A DNA stretch of 64,000 bases, from contig NC_041395.2 in assembly GCF_900747795.2 (NCBI RefSeq), positions 33,365,632-33,429,631 of the forward strand. Direction: 5' to 3'. Positions 12,450 to 23,264 of this stretch are shown here, piece after piece (position 1 is the first letter of the stretch; every line of letters starts with the position of its first letter). The position numbers and the translations under genes were made by a program. The DNA is from Erpetoichthys calabaricus. Lineage: Eukaryota > Chordata > Cladistia > Polypteriformes > Polypteridae. Under the pieces are notes generated by a model. It saw nothing but the letters and a program-made list of their open reading frames with translations, ran no database searches and was not told where the DNA came from.

Positions 12450-12601
12450 CTGGAGAAACACCCAGTGCTGTTTCAGATTTATTAACAGTTTTTAAAGACT
12501 GTGCTGGAGCTGAGTACATGGAACATAATTAAATTTATTTTATATAGTGCTCTTCACTAAGTGCTGGCACAGAGTATTGTGACAAGTTCACCGATAGATA
12601 C

Positions 12602-12916
12602 CTTACCCGGCTGGGATGCCTCTATACCAGAAGGACTGGGGGAGAGAACATATTCAGTGCATTACTTCCCCAGGAATAATAGATGGCAGCCCCCCTGGGT
12701 TGTAGAAGTGCCTCAGACTCCTACAGGGTTCCATGGGAGTTGGAGTTTTGTGCAGCCCTGTTGGGTTACGTGGGTGGTGCTGCAGGTACTGTTGAGCTCC
12801 ATGTGGCAGTACTTTCGAGTGTTTTGTGCTGTGAACTGTGCTGTAATAAATAAAAATAAAAAGCGTGTGCTGAACTTGTGTCTTGTGTCTGTCTGTGTCG
12901 GGTTTGGGCAGCAGGA
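12602..12916 (+). mobile_element. LTR-derived insert
   Basis: Comparison with the two paralogous spacers shows about 315 extra bases here, between 'gatagata' and 'attacaaattac'. The insert carries 'cagccctgttgggtta' and an 'aataaataaaaataaa' signal followed by 'gtgtctgtctgtgtc', like the R-U5 part of the window's LTRs. It is a shortened fossil LTR; exact ends and target duplication are unclear. Confidence 0.5.
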
Positions 12917-13927
12917 GCAAAATTACAAATTACTAATTACATAATGTGTATCCATAAAGACAAAGATTTGTTTAAAGAGGCAAAAAACAAAGGGGTTTGA
13001 AACTGATTAACAAAAATGGAGCCCGGCGATATCTATCCATTAATGAATTTTTGTAACTAGAAAGTAGAGAAAAAACAGTAGGGGAGAGGAAAACATAACT
13101 AATGAGATCAGGCCTCTGGATCAAAACCACTTTTTATTCTCCACATATTGACAGCTAGTGATAAGTGAAGTGCTTCGCGTAGAGTTGAATTTGTAGCTCA
13201 GTGTTTCAATACACAAAAGTGCTTTAAGTGAAGTTTGTTTCATTAACAGAAAAAGATGTCTAGTCCAGTGTTGAAGCATTTACATGCTTTAATTTCATGT
13301 ACATCTGACTGCCATTGAGCATTTCAATAAAGATTTCTACTGAACATAAAAAATCACAACTTCATTTGCTGTCACCGTGTGAGAATTTTTTGAGCTGTCA
13401 TACATTTTCTCTTAGTACAATGCCAGGCTTTGCAAAATATGGCAACAATCCTGGTGACCACAATTTTCAAGATGGATGAGAGACAGGGAAGAAACTTGAA
13501 TGGTGCTTGGTGAGTAATACAATAATAATAATAATAATTTTTTTTAGTGCAGCTCCTCAACCTCTTGTGCCGGAATCAAAACACAGGAACTGGTGGTTGC
13601 TAGCAGAGTAGGGTAGGCTTTGATGCCAATATATTGTGAAAAGCAGTGTCTGTGAACTCCAATTCCCCCTTGCCTAGCCCTGCAGCCCTCTCTCCTGTAG
13701 ATGTTTTCTATTTATGGATTCAATTATTCAACAAGCTATCCAGTTTATTAATGTAGGATTAAATGTATAATCATGAAACCACAGTTAACCAGGAAAAACA
13801 AAGAAGTTCATGATTCAAAACCAGCCAGGAGTTACCACAATTATGGAATTCAGCCATACACAGAAAGAATGAATTCTCGACTTATAATAGCAGATGAATT
13901 GATAGAGCAACGACAAAAGAGTCAACA

Positions 13928-14190
13928 TGGTGTGAAGACAACAATCTATCTCTCAATGTTGACAAGAAAAAAAAGATAACCGTGGACTTCAAAAAATCAC
14001 ATCCTGCCCACATCCCACTCAGCATCAACGTTTAGATGTGGAGACTGTTAGGAGTACCAAGTTCCTCGGTGTGCACATAACTGAGGAACTTATGTGGACG
14101 CATAACACCTCATCACTAATCAAGAAAGCCCAGCAGAGACTACACTTCCTGAGGCGGCTGAAGCGAGCAAGTCTTCCCCCTTCCATCCAG
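13928..14190 (+). mobile_element. Rex-like LINE scrap
   Basis: Piecewise translation gives DNNLSLNVDKKK, then STKFLGVHITEELMWTHNTSS and LIKKAQQRLHFLRRLKRASL. This is the post-YADD region of a jockey-group LINE, the same family as the larger copy at 44.6 kb. The frame is broken and both ends are missing. It is absent from the paralogous spacers, so it arrived after duplication or was lost from the others. Confidence 0.65.
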
Positions 14191-15305
14191 CATAAAAGAA
14201 GCAGGCAGCAGTCATGAGTCTCAGACCATACTTCTCTGTTCTCTTCTATTCTCATTTACCCAGAAATATATAAATGCTTCAATCTCTTCATAGATGAACA
14301 TGATGATCAGTGAAACAATGGTGCATGCCAATTTCCTCTGCAGAACAAATAGTGTAAACACATTTACTTTGGTTTAAAAATGGTATTGTGGTTAGCTATC
14401 AAAATATACCTGATTAGAAACCAATGTCCCCAGAACTTGTTAATTTTCAAAGGAAGCAGGCAGTTCTGTATGACCACATTGTGTGTAGATGAGATACTAA
14501 ATCAAAGCAGTCTGACTATTCAAAGCAGGTGACTCTTTAGCAAGACAGGTAAATATTTATGTCCTGTAGATAGCCATCAACAATAACCTGTAGCAGAATT
14601 TTCCAGAAATTTTGCCTTTTCTTTAAACACTGATTTATAGCACACTATACTAAGCAACACACAGAAATGTCATTCTGAATTCTAGCCCATTACACTTTCT
14701 TGCCTTAATCCATTATACAATCATACCTGAGCAACACTGAGTACATTGGCTGGCTCTCTTATAAATGGATTGTCTAAAAAATGTCTTCTGAGATTTTCTA
14801 GGCAAGGAAGAAAGGAGTTTTGAAATAACACTGATACACTCACTAATCAAGGCACCGGAGAGTGGTGACATTTGGTATGATGATTAACATATGCACTGTT
14901 CTCTGTACTCATGACAATAATGATCTTAAAAACCAATTTGTGACTATAATCTTTCCTTCCATGAGTGAGTGGAAATGGTGTGTACAATTCATATGCAGTG
15001 GTCTGGCATCCTATCTAGGATGGGTTCCTGCCTCGATTCCACTTTGGTCCTGAATCCTTATGACTGTAAGGATTGTAAATCAGGTGGTTGGAATTTCAAC
15101 TCAAATAGTAAGGTGCCACAGTAAAAGTAGGAGAGAAATTGGAATGTCAGTTGTGTTCACCAACGCCACTACTGTGTAACTTCTAGTGATAAAGCTTTAA
15201 GATTCAGGGTTGACATCTTTTCAGGGCTGTTGGCTCAATATTTTTACAAATTGGTTGATTTTTGATAGTCAAAGCAAATTTTGATAACTGGTAGAAGTGT
15301 GCAAT

Positions 15306-15667
15306 CCATCCATCCATCCATTATCCAACCCGCTGAATCCAAACACAGGGTCACGGGGGTCTACTGGAGCCAATCCCAGCCAACACAGGGCACAAGGCAG
15401 GAACCAATCCTGGGCAGGGTGCCAACCCACCGCAGGACACACACAAACACACACCAAGCACACACTAGGGCCAATTTAGAATTGCCAATCCACCTAACCA
15501 GCATGTCTTTGGACTGTGGGAGGAAACCGGAGCGCCCGGAGGAAACCCACGCAGACACGGGGAGAACATGCAAACTCCACGCAGGGAGGGCCCGGGAAGC
15601 GAACCCGGGTCCCCAGGTCTCCCAACTGCGAGGCAGCAGCGCTATCCACTGCGCCACCGTGCCGCCA
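15306..15667 (-). mobile_element. tRNA-headed SINE, full length
   Basis: Reads on the minus strand from GGCGGCACGGTGGCGCAG (A-box region) through a B-box like GGGTTCGCTTCC to a (GGAT)n tail at the low-coordinate end. An exact 11-bp target duplication, AAGTGTGCAAT, flanks it (15295-15305 and 15668-15678). It is the best-preserved copy of the window's main SINE family. Confidence 0.9.
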
Positions 15668-15780
15668 AAGTGTGCAATTGTGTGTTAAAATTATTTTTCC
15701 ACAAAGGAAGTTGCTAAAGGCATCACAATACAGAAAGTTCATAATCTCTGCAATAAATAATTTTGTAAGCAGAAAAAAAT

Positions 15781-15835
15781 AATATTTTAAATCACTGTAT
15801 AATATTTTAAATCACTGTATAATATTTTAAATCAC
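15781..15835 (+). repeat. 20-bp tandem repeat, 2.75 copies
   Basis: AATATTTTAAATCACTGTAT is repeated twice, followed by 15 bases of a third copy. The paralogous spacers (32780, 59242) have one copy, so this is a local expansion in the V1-V2 spacer. Confidence 0.85.
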
Positions 15836-16540
15836 ATGCATCCTTATTCTAAAGAAGGACAGTTCATGATTATATAATAGGTAGGCAGTGTGACATAGTT
15901 CTTAAGACACTGAACTTTAAAACCAAAGTTAAATACTGTTTTGTTTTTTCCATTATATTTCTATTTCTCTTTTGTTTTCTCTGGATTGATTTTGAAATTG
16001 TTGTATCTACAGAAAACCCAGAATCTATCTTGAAGATGTGATCAAATGTACAGCTTTCTAGGACTTGGGTAAAAGCTTCCCATCACTATTGGTGTTTTCC
16101 CCTCTGAGTCGATTTGAGGTTCTACACTCACATCTTTTTTTTTTAAATACTGTTGCAAAAGTATGCCACATTAAGGAAACTTAACTGTTTTTGACTCAAA
16201 TAAAGACAAGACACACCCTTTATTAAGGTTAATTTTCACTACTATAGCATTTTTAAGTATTACGACTTGTGTATTTTTCTCTCTTTTATGATATGAAATT
16301 TTGATCTACCATGTCATTCTTCACTACCCCTGGAGTCTCTGTGTTTGTGTGGTGTGTAGGGAGATGCAAGCCTATCTGGTGTGGAGATTTTATTTTCATT
16401 TTAAATTCATAACTGCAGTATAACTGTTAACTATATTAAAAATAATGACAAAAACACTTCATCAATTTCTGGAAAGGACAGGAACTACATCTTATTTTTG
16501 ACTTTGAGAAAATGCATCGATTTCCCTTTGTTTGTTATTT

Positions 16541-16579
16541 GGATTTTGTATGAGAGATATCAAGAAGTTCCTCGTTGTG
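16541..16579 (-). promoter_or_regulatory. V2 recombination signal, 23-bp spacer, weak heptamer
   Basis: Heptamer CACAACG (16573-16579), 23-bp spacer, nonamer ACAAAATCC (16541-16549). The heptamer keeps the critical CACA but departs from consensus at positions 5 and 6, the weakest of the five. Confidence 0.88.
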
Positions 16580-17055
16580 CCTGTAGCACAATAATATGTG
16601 GCCGTGTCATCAATTTTGAGAGTCTTCATATCCAAATACAGAGCCTGTTTAGAGTTGTCTCTGGAGATTGTAAATCTTCCTTTAATGCTAGTGGCGTACT
16701 CTATATCACTGCTGTCAGGGCTAATGTAAGCCAGCCATTCAAGTCCTTTTCCAGGCTCTTGTCGAATCCAGTTTAAGTTGTAAGCAGCAATGGTATCTCC
16801 ATCACTGTCCTGTCCTGAACCTTGACAGGTCAATCGCAGAGACTCTCCAGGATTTTTTACTTCACTGTTTTTTTGGATCAGGACAATACCTGAATGGACA
16901 CCTAAAAAACAAAAGAGAATTGGAAAGATATCATGAGATCTAAAGCCGGATTAAAAGTTATTTAAAAACAAAATAAAGAGCAAAGCAAAAATACAAATTA
17001 ATCTTGACTTACATGACAAAACAGTCATAAACATGCAAATATATAAAGTCTCCAT
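16580..17055 (-). CDS. immunoglobulin heavy-chain V segment (V2)
   Basis: A germline IGHV segment with leader exon 17013-17055 ([14 protein letters not shown]), a 111-bp intron with GTAAGT and TTTTTTAG borders, and a 322-nt V exon at 16580-16901. A second in-frame ATG lies two codons upstream; the one chosen matches the leader of all other copies. Mature sequence begins GIVLIQ instead of DIVLTQ. It keeps Cys22, Trp41 ([13 protein letters not shown]), [12 protein letters not shown] and Cys101, with a CATG stub. CDR1 holds the acidic run [13 protein letters not shown]. The spacer upstream was later filled by a Tigger-like element and a Helitron. The exon is open; the weak RSS heptamer may lower its use. 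Confidence 0.9.
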
Positions 17056-17115
17056 GGCCATTATGCGTATGAGGAAAGAATACACTAAAGGTACAGCAGG
17101 AGTGACCTGTGGGAA

Positions 17116-17150
17116 TTTATATGATAAAAACCAAATTGCTTAATTTGCAT
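17116..17150 (-). promoter_or_regulatory. V2 octamer-TATA promoter
   Basis: Octamer ATGCAAAT at 17143-17150 and CATATAAA at 17116-17123, both on the minus strand, 60 bp upstream of the start codon. Confidence 0.85.
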
Positions 17151-17322
17151 AATGTAGGCATCAGATATGAGGGGAATATTTAAGAACTGACAACTCACAG
17201 AACAGAGGGGCAGATATTTACAAAGAATAATGCACTTTTTAAACCTTTTATAACTAAAGATATTTTTTTTTCTTTTGAATTGTAAAAATATTTATAAATA
17301 TGAATTTATTACACTGCTTATA

Positions 17323-18131
17323 CAGTGATCCCTCGCTATATCGCGCTTCGCCTTTCGCGGCTTCACTCCATCGCGGATTTTATATGTAAGCATATTTAAA
17401 TATATATCGCGGATTTTTCGCTGCTTCGCGGGTTTCTGCGGACAATAGGTCTTTTAATTTCTGGTACATGCTTCCTCAGTTGGTTTGCCCAGTTGATTTC
17501 ATACAAGGGACGCTATTGGCAGATGGCTGAGAAGCTACCCAACTTACTTTCTCTCTCTCTCTCTCTCTCTCTTGCGCTGACGTAGGGGGGTGTGAGCAGG
17601 GGGGCTGTGTGCAGCTGCTTCCTGAAGGATATGCTGCACGGTGCTTCGCATACTTAAAAGCTCAAAGGGCACGTATTGATTTTTGACTTTATTTGTTTTT
17701 CTGTGGCTCTCTCTCTCTCTCTTCCTGCTCCTGATAGAGGGGGTGTGAGCTGCCGCCTTCAACAGCTTTGTGCCGCGGTGCTTCGCATACTTAAAAGCCA
17801 AAAAGCCCTATTGATTTTTTTTTTGACTGCTTGCTTTGCACTCCTTTGAAAAGGAAGATATGTTTGCATTCTTTTAATTGTGAGACAGAACTGTCATCTC
17901 TGTCTTGTCATGGAGCACAGTTTAAACTTTTGAAAAAGAGACAAATGTTTGTTTGCAGTGTTTGAATAACGTTCCTGTTTCTCTACAACCTCCTGTGTTT
18001 CTGCGCAAATCTGTGACCCAAGCATGACAATATAAAAATAACCATATAAACATATGGTTTCTACTTCGCGGATTTTCCTATTTCGCGGGTGGCTCTGGAA
18101 CGCAACCCCCGCGATGGAGGAGGGATTACTG
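17323..18131. mobile_element. Tigger-like (pogo) non-autonomous DNA element
   Basis: The ends are inverted: CAGTGATCCCTC on the left and CAGTAATCCCTC inverted on the right. They lie between TA dinucleotides (17321-17322, 18132-18133), and 'tcgcgcttcg'/'cgcgggttt' arms resemble Tigger ends. The 809-bp body has TCTCTC runs and no transposase. V1 and V3 upstream flanks show the uninterrupted site. Family assignment rests on ends and target only. Confidence 0.75.
17885..18029 (-). repeat. LTR fragment inside the Tigger-like element
   Basis: On the minus strand these 145 bases match the first part of the LTR found at 24453 and 28921 (TGTCATGCTTGGGTCACAGA and onward), starting exactly at the LTR's TG end. 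It is a fossil piece only; the rest of the LTR is absent. Confidence 0.75.
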
Positions 18132-19539
18132 TATAACAAATAAAAACCCAACGTAGACATAAGCATTTAGTATATGTTGGAAGATTTGCTTTTTTTGAGT
18201 AAAAACATAACAAGCTTTTAAATATACACAATTGATGTGACTTTATTTATTTGCTTTGGCTATGTCAAGCTGCAGGAAGAGTCGGTGTTAGGAGAAATGT
18301 CCACAATGGATGGATTCCTCAGTCAATCTTTTTTGTCTAAAGCAGGAGTCACCCATCTTATTAGTGATCTCCATCACTTTTGTCTTCTATGACTTGAATG
18401 CCATCAACAAATGTGTGACAGGCAGGCACAAATGAGCCTTTTGTGCTAGTGAGCTCTTCAATAGTCACTATTTAAATGAAGTTTGACTGACACACCTACA
18501 TATGATCAGTTTAGAGTGTCCAGACAACCTAACTTGTGTGTCTTTGGAATCCATATTACTAACCGAGAATGCTAAACCGGATGATGGACGCAGGCACATC
18601 CGGCCATGGGCTGTAGCTGCAAAAAGACGTACTACACAGGCGCAAAAAGAGTCCGCGAGAGGCGGATGAGGAGCCGCGAGAGGGGGACAAAAGAGGCCGC
18701 GAGAGGCGGATGAGGGGCCGCGAAAGGCGGACAAGACTACAGAAAAAAGGTGTGAGCACAGAAAAAAGACAAAAAAGGAGAAATGAGGCGCAACGAGCAC
18801 CGACAAAAAGGAAAAGGCACATAAAAAAGTAGTCAAACGCAGGCAAAGCACGAAACACATTGCACACGAAACTAGACCCAAAAAAAAAAAAAAGACGCTC
18901 GCGCACAACAGCAAGGCACCACCACCCCCCCCCTACAGGCACCGGACGGGACACACACCAAGAGGGGGATTCAACAAGCCCATGGAACACAAAACCACCC
19001 CACAGACCCTACAAGCAAGGGACGGGACACACACAAAGAGGGGGATTCAACAAGACACACGAACACAAAAAGAAAGAAGACGCTCGCGCAACAACAATCC
19101 TCACCCCCACCCCACCCCCCACACACACATCCATAAGAAGTGACACCCAAAGCCACATATTCTAAAGTGAACGTCAGCACCTTCACACTAGACAGCATAG
19201 GTGTCAGCATAGGTGGATCTCCTTACAATAAAGCACTATTAATCGTTCAACTGCAGAAAAGGAAACATATTAACAGTGACTGCGATCCTCCTTATTACTT
19301 ATCCATATTTCGCATGCTGAGAAAGAAACAAGTCATGAATACACGGTCACGGGTACAAAACGAAAAGGAAAGGATAACAGGAACAAACACACGAACACGA
19401 AAGAAACAACAAAATAGACGGCTATGCAGCATAGGTGGATCTCATTACAATAAGGCACTATTAACCGTTCAACCACAGAAAAGGCTCCATATTAACAGTG
19501 AGTGCAATACTCCTTATTACTTATCCATATTTCTAAAAG

Positions 19540-20170
19540 AAAAAATGTCTCGACTCCAAAAACGCAAAGCTCAACTAAAGCTTCTAACTAACGATGTACC
19601 TAAAAGTAAAAACTTTATGAACTGCATTAGATCCAAAAATAGTTCATTTGCTTTTGCATCTACCGGAGTAAATATCAGGCCACCAAAAGGCAATGGCCCA
19701 TACTGCTTTCCCATATGTGCACAAATACTGCATCGCATTGGAACAGTGCACCCTGAAACAAATCAACAACGCAAATATGCACAAATCTACATCCTAGATC
19801 CACATGACGCAAACTATCAATCAAAGTGCTGCATCGCAACAGGCACGGATTCAAAACGAAACACCTCCCGTCTCAAACATACGTTAACGGCAAGGAAGGC
19901 TACAACAGTCTTCTCACACAGCACAGGCAAATCGATTACAGCTCCAAAACAACACGTCCCAAATACTACACATGCAACAACGCGCCTCTCAAACGGCACA
20001 AGCAAAACATACACCAGGAAAATTCATTCGGATTAATGAATGTCATTTGCAATCATTGTCATTCAGTTCACTTCCCTGAAGAAACAACTGGCAATACAAG
20101 TTATACATTTACACGTTGTTGTCAAAAGGGTCAAATTAGACTGCCTTCTTTACATTCATATACTGAATAT
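19540..20170 (+). pseudogene. Helitron N-terminal (Rep-side) domain fragment
   Basis: The frame gives FMNCIRSKNSSFAFASTGV, then GNGPYCFPICAQILHRIGTVHP, then YAQIYILDPHDANYQ, matching the Helitron-like N-terminal domain. After a frameshift it continues as a Gln-rich linker and a C-x-x-C-H...HFPEE zinc-like block to about 20150. The Rep nickase motifs (two His and two Tyr) were not seen. Broken by frame changes and fused downstream to helicase sequence. Confidence 0.75.
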
Positions 20171-20229
20171 CTACAAAAGCTTCTAACTAATGATGTACCT
20201 GAAAGTGAAATCTTTATCAACTGCATTAG

Positions 20230-20857
20230 ATCCTACAAATCGGTATTCACTATGAACATTACCGGTGGCACTGCACGTGACATCCGTCTTGAAAAAATGT
20301 TAATTATTGATGAATGTACAATGGCATAAAGTCACTTACTCAACACCATTCATAAACTTCTACAAACGTTTATGAATAATAATATTCGATTTGGATGAAA
20401 GGTACTTTTATGAGGAGGAGATTTTAGACAGTGATTAGCTATTCTTCCAGATGCCATGCACTCAGCTATTGTTCAGTGCACCTTAAAATACGCAGACAAT
20501 TGGCATTGCTTTCAAAAGATACACTTAGTAAAAAAGATACGATGTCCAGAACCAGATCATAACAATTGCTTATTACAACTGAGAGATGGTACACTCACCA
20601 ATACAGATGGACTTCAGCCACATATTATTACAATTCCTCAAGCCTTTATCTGCGACAACTTAGTTACAGAGAGATTTGGAACAGCAATCTCATTAGACCA
20701 AATGCCCCTTTTAACACAACGCACTATATTATGTCCAAAAAATATTAATATGGAAAACATTAATACCCAAGTCATTCCATTACTTCCTGGAGAGACACAA
20801 CTCTTTCTAAGCTCTGACAAACTTGACTCTGATCACAACAATAACCATCTTAAATGA
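20230..20857 (+). pseudogene. Helitron Pif1-like helicase fragment
   Basis: Blocks in order: GGTARDIRLEKMLIIDECTM (Walker B-like DEC), then GGDFRQ-like sequence near 20420, DAMHSAIVQCTLKYADNWHCF, LLQLRDGTLTNTDG, FGTAISLDQMPLLTQRTILC and a PLLPGETQLFLSSD block. These are the middle and later parts of the Helitron SF1 helicase. The Walker A lysine loop is missing and stops lie at about 20327 and 20395-20455. Dead. Confidence 0.78.
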
Positions 20858-20981
20858 CCTTACAAGTTCTGAGCTGGAATTACCTTTTACACTTAAACGG
20901 CGTGTACAAAGAAATTTTCAAATAAACCTTTACACTGTGCCACACACTTTATTGTTTGCTTTGTATTTGCATCATCTACAC

Positions 20982-21778
20982 CAGGGGTAGGCAACGTCGG
21001 TCCTGGAGTGCCACAGTATGTGCAGGTTTTTGTTCCAACCCAGTTCCTTAACGAGAACTCAATTATTGCTGATGCAGCACATATTGCTTAAGTGACATTT
21101 TAATGCTTCATTTTAGTGGTCTCACTTGTTAAGGTTCTCCAACCTTAATTGCTTATTTCAATCTTAAACTGCTGCATTCAGTGTTTTAATTGCTCCTTAT
21201 TAGCAATAAGATGTAAAAGACAAAGCAGCCAGCAGTTCTCCAGCTAGCTTTTTTCCAATTACATCTGTGTGTGTTCATCATGCACGGTTTGATTTAATAA
21301 AACACTAAATAGAAAAATGTGACAGACTGAAAATGATCTGTTTTAGGCTTCAAATCATTTGGATGATATCTTTGGAAAGGAAAAAAATCTACGATATAAA
21401 AGCCTTACATTGCACAGACTAACAAGCCATAAAATTAAATAAGGTCTGAGATTGGCAATGATTGGTTTCTAATTAAGCAATTGGGTTGAATGAAAACCTG
21501 TAGCCACTGTGGCTCACCAGGACCGACATTGCCTACCCCTGTTTTACATCTTATTGCTAATAAGGAGCAATTAAAACACTGAATGCAGCAGTTTAAGATT
21601 GAAATAAGCAATTAAGGTTGGAGAACCTTAACAAGCGAGACCACTAAAATGAAGCATTAAAATGTCACTTAAGCAATATGTGCTTCATCAGCAATAATTG
21701 AGTTCTCGTTAAGGAACTGGGTTGGAACAAAAACCTGCACATACTGTGGCACTCCAGGACCGACGTTGCCTACCCCTG
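20982..21778. mobile_element. fold-back hAT-type element, composite
   Basis: Flanked by an exact 8-bp duplication, ATCTACAC (20974-20981, 21779-21786), with ends CAGGGGTAGGCAACGTCGG inverted. The first about 240 bases and the last about 237 bases are long inverted repeats. In the middle, a third terminus (CAGGGGTAGGCAATGTCGG inverted) ends at 21541, directly before the right arm. The structure therefore reads as one complete element plus an inverted half copy. Non-coding. Confidence 0.85.
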
Positions 21779-22048
21779 ATCTACACCGTCACACTATTCT
21801 ATATCTCATTCATACATCACGCTCTTTGTCATTCCCAACACCAGGGGTTGGCGAGCGAAGCGAGCAGGGGGCGGAGCCCCCTAGTCTGATAGAATAAGAT
21901 AATGTGCACAATCTTCACAGAAAGTGATAAATCCAGGAATTGAACCCAGATCCCTGGACCTGCAATGCGGTATCATTGACCAGATGGTACTAAAACATCT
22001 CCTTTACTACAACCTAAATGTGTTTTTATATATAGCAGAACGTGACAC

Positions 22049-22049
<1 letters not shown>

Positions 22050-22142
<93 letters not shown>

Positions 22143-22144
22143 GA
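22050..22144 (+). repeat. (GATA)n microsatellite
   Basis: About 23 uninterrupted GATA units. Confidence 0.95.
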
Positions 22145-23264
22145 TAGGCAAGTATTATTCTAGGGGAAGTAGAAGCTGAGTGAAAAGCATGTCACCTTGG
22201 AGCTGCACTGACATTTAATTCCACAAGAGGGAGTAAAGTTTTAGTTTGGTATGCCAGGATCGATACAATCACTTGATTTACCAAAATTAAACCAGAGGAT
22301 GAGCTGGATTTGACGCGAGGATAATGTTTTAAAGCTGCTCCAAGCCAGATGGCTGTTGAGAGGGGTGACAGAGGTAAAGGTTTCCTGGCAGGCTTAAAAA
22401 TAAAGCAGTTGGGAAGAAAGGAGGTCTTAGTGGCACTGGAGATTTGGTTAAGTACAGTAGTTAAACCACTCAATCTTTAAGACAGGAGCTTAAACACACC
22501 TCATTCATTTTAAATTAGTTTTTTTTGTGATCTTTCCCAATGACTGTTAGTAAACAGAAAGAAATGCTGTTATTATTAAAGGAACTCAGTGTTTACAGTT
22601 TGCTAATAGTATATTATATGAAGTGAGTTTTACATGATGTGATTTTTCTACAATATTTAATAGGCTGACCCTGCGCTCTGACCACCAAAGGTCATATGAA
22701 AAGACAATATCCTCTCAATGATTAATAAAGTATATCAAATCAAAATCAAACAATGAAAAATACTATGTGTGGCTTTTATACCAAGTAACACTGTTGAGAA
22801 GAGACTTCAACTACCTGTGAGAAAAAGTGAGTTTCACATAAGACCCACACACTTGATGTACAAGCTGTGTCATACAATAACATGAGTATATTCTCAGCAT
22901 CACGAGGTTGGGAAACATTGTTCTTAGCTACATCTTTCATTACTTTTGTAGCTACTGTATCCAGGGAATTACACAAAAGAGAAGCACAATATAATCAAAA
23001 ATTGAGTCACAAATTTAAAACTTCTTCATGCAACCGGGTTTTCTTCACTTTGTTTAGTTTAAAAAATACTTTAAGAGTTTTGTCAGATGTTGAGGCTTAT
23101 TAAATATAAACAGATACTAGACTGAACTTGCACATCCATATCTCATACTAGTGCTGAATGTCAAGCATTAGACCATATTAAGGTCTAGAGAAATAATTCC
23201 TGGCTGGTCTTTAAGGAAATTCTATATAATTATAAAAGACAATTGCAAAGAAAGGAAATGCTGG
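22145..23264. other. unassigned, with one element tail
   Basis: About 22660-22755 resembles a retroposon 3' end ('attaataaagtatatcaaat' plus an A-rich run). Nothing else was recognised; the short open frames look random. Confidence 0.4.

Larger units (their letters stand above)
12450..16480. repeat. V spacer paralogue 1 (V1-V2)
   Basis: The shortest copy of the tandemly duplicated V spacer. It aligns with 23265-36400 and 53800-62300 through shared blocks such as 'ttactaattacataatgtg' (12936 / 23440 / 53900), 'accaggaaaaacaaa' (13790 / 30838 / 54795) and 'aataattttgtaagcagaaa' (15757 / 32755 / 59216). It lacks the Rex-like/CR1 LINE debris present in the other two copies, and has its own LTR-derived insert, LINE scrap and SINE. 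Old SINE-head traces near 15882-16000 occur in all three. Confidence 0.85.
18550..21884 (+). mobile_element. Helitron, decayed and internally rearranged
   Basis: The 3' end is textbook: a hairpin GGGGGC-GGA-GCCCCC at 21867-21881 running into CTAG, followed by host T. The 5' end is placed at TC (18550) after host A, because an old SINE resumes on either side. Inside are Rep-region and Pif1-like helicase fragments on the plus strand. Two segments are repeated: 19197-19310 recurs at 19427-19535, and 19573-19632 recurs at 20172-20232. The second copy joins Rep sequence to helicase sequence, so much of the original polyprotein is deleted. About 18915-19060 has a short tandem repeat. A 797-bp hAT-type insert splits the 3' region. 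Not autonomous. Confidence 0.82.
18490..21990 (-). repeat. old SINE split by the Helitron
   Basis: Debris of a tRNA-headed SINE lies on both sides of the Helitron. The 3' body part is at about 18490-18549 ('cctaacttgtgtgtctttgg') and the B-box-bearing head at about 21885-21985 ('aattgaacccagatccct'). Joined across the Helitron they keep the order of an intact copy, which supports both Helitron ends. Confidence 0.6.

Noticed and set aside
18468-18990. Leu/Phe-rich membrane-like open frames
   Set aside because: They are overlapping reads of purine-rich low-complexity sequence in the Helitron 5' part; no conserved domain.
19140-20036. 298-residue open frame as a host gene
   Set aside because: It contains Helitron N-terminal domain blocks, lies inside Helitron borders and includes a repeated segment; it is transposon debris.
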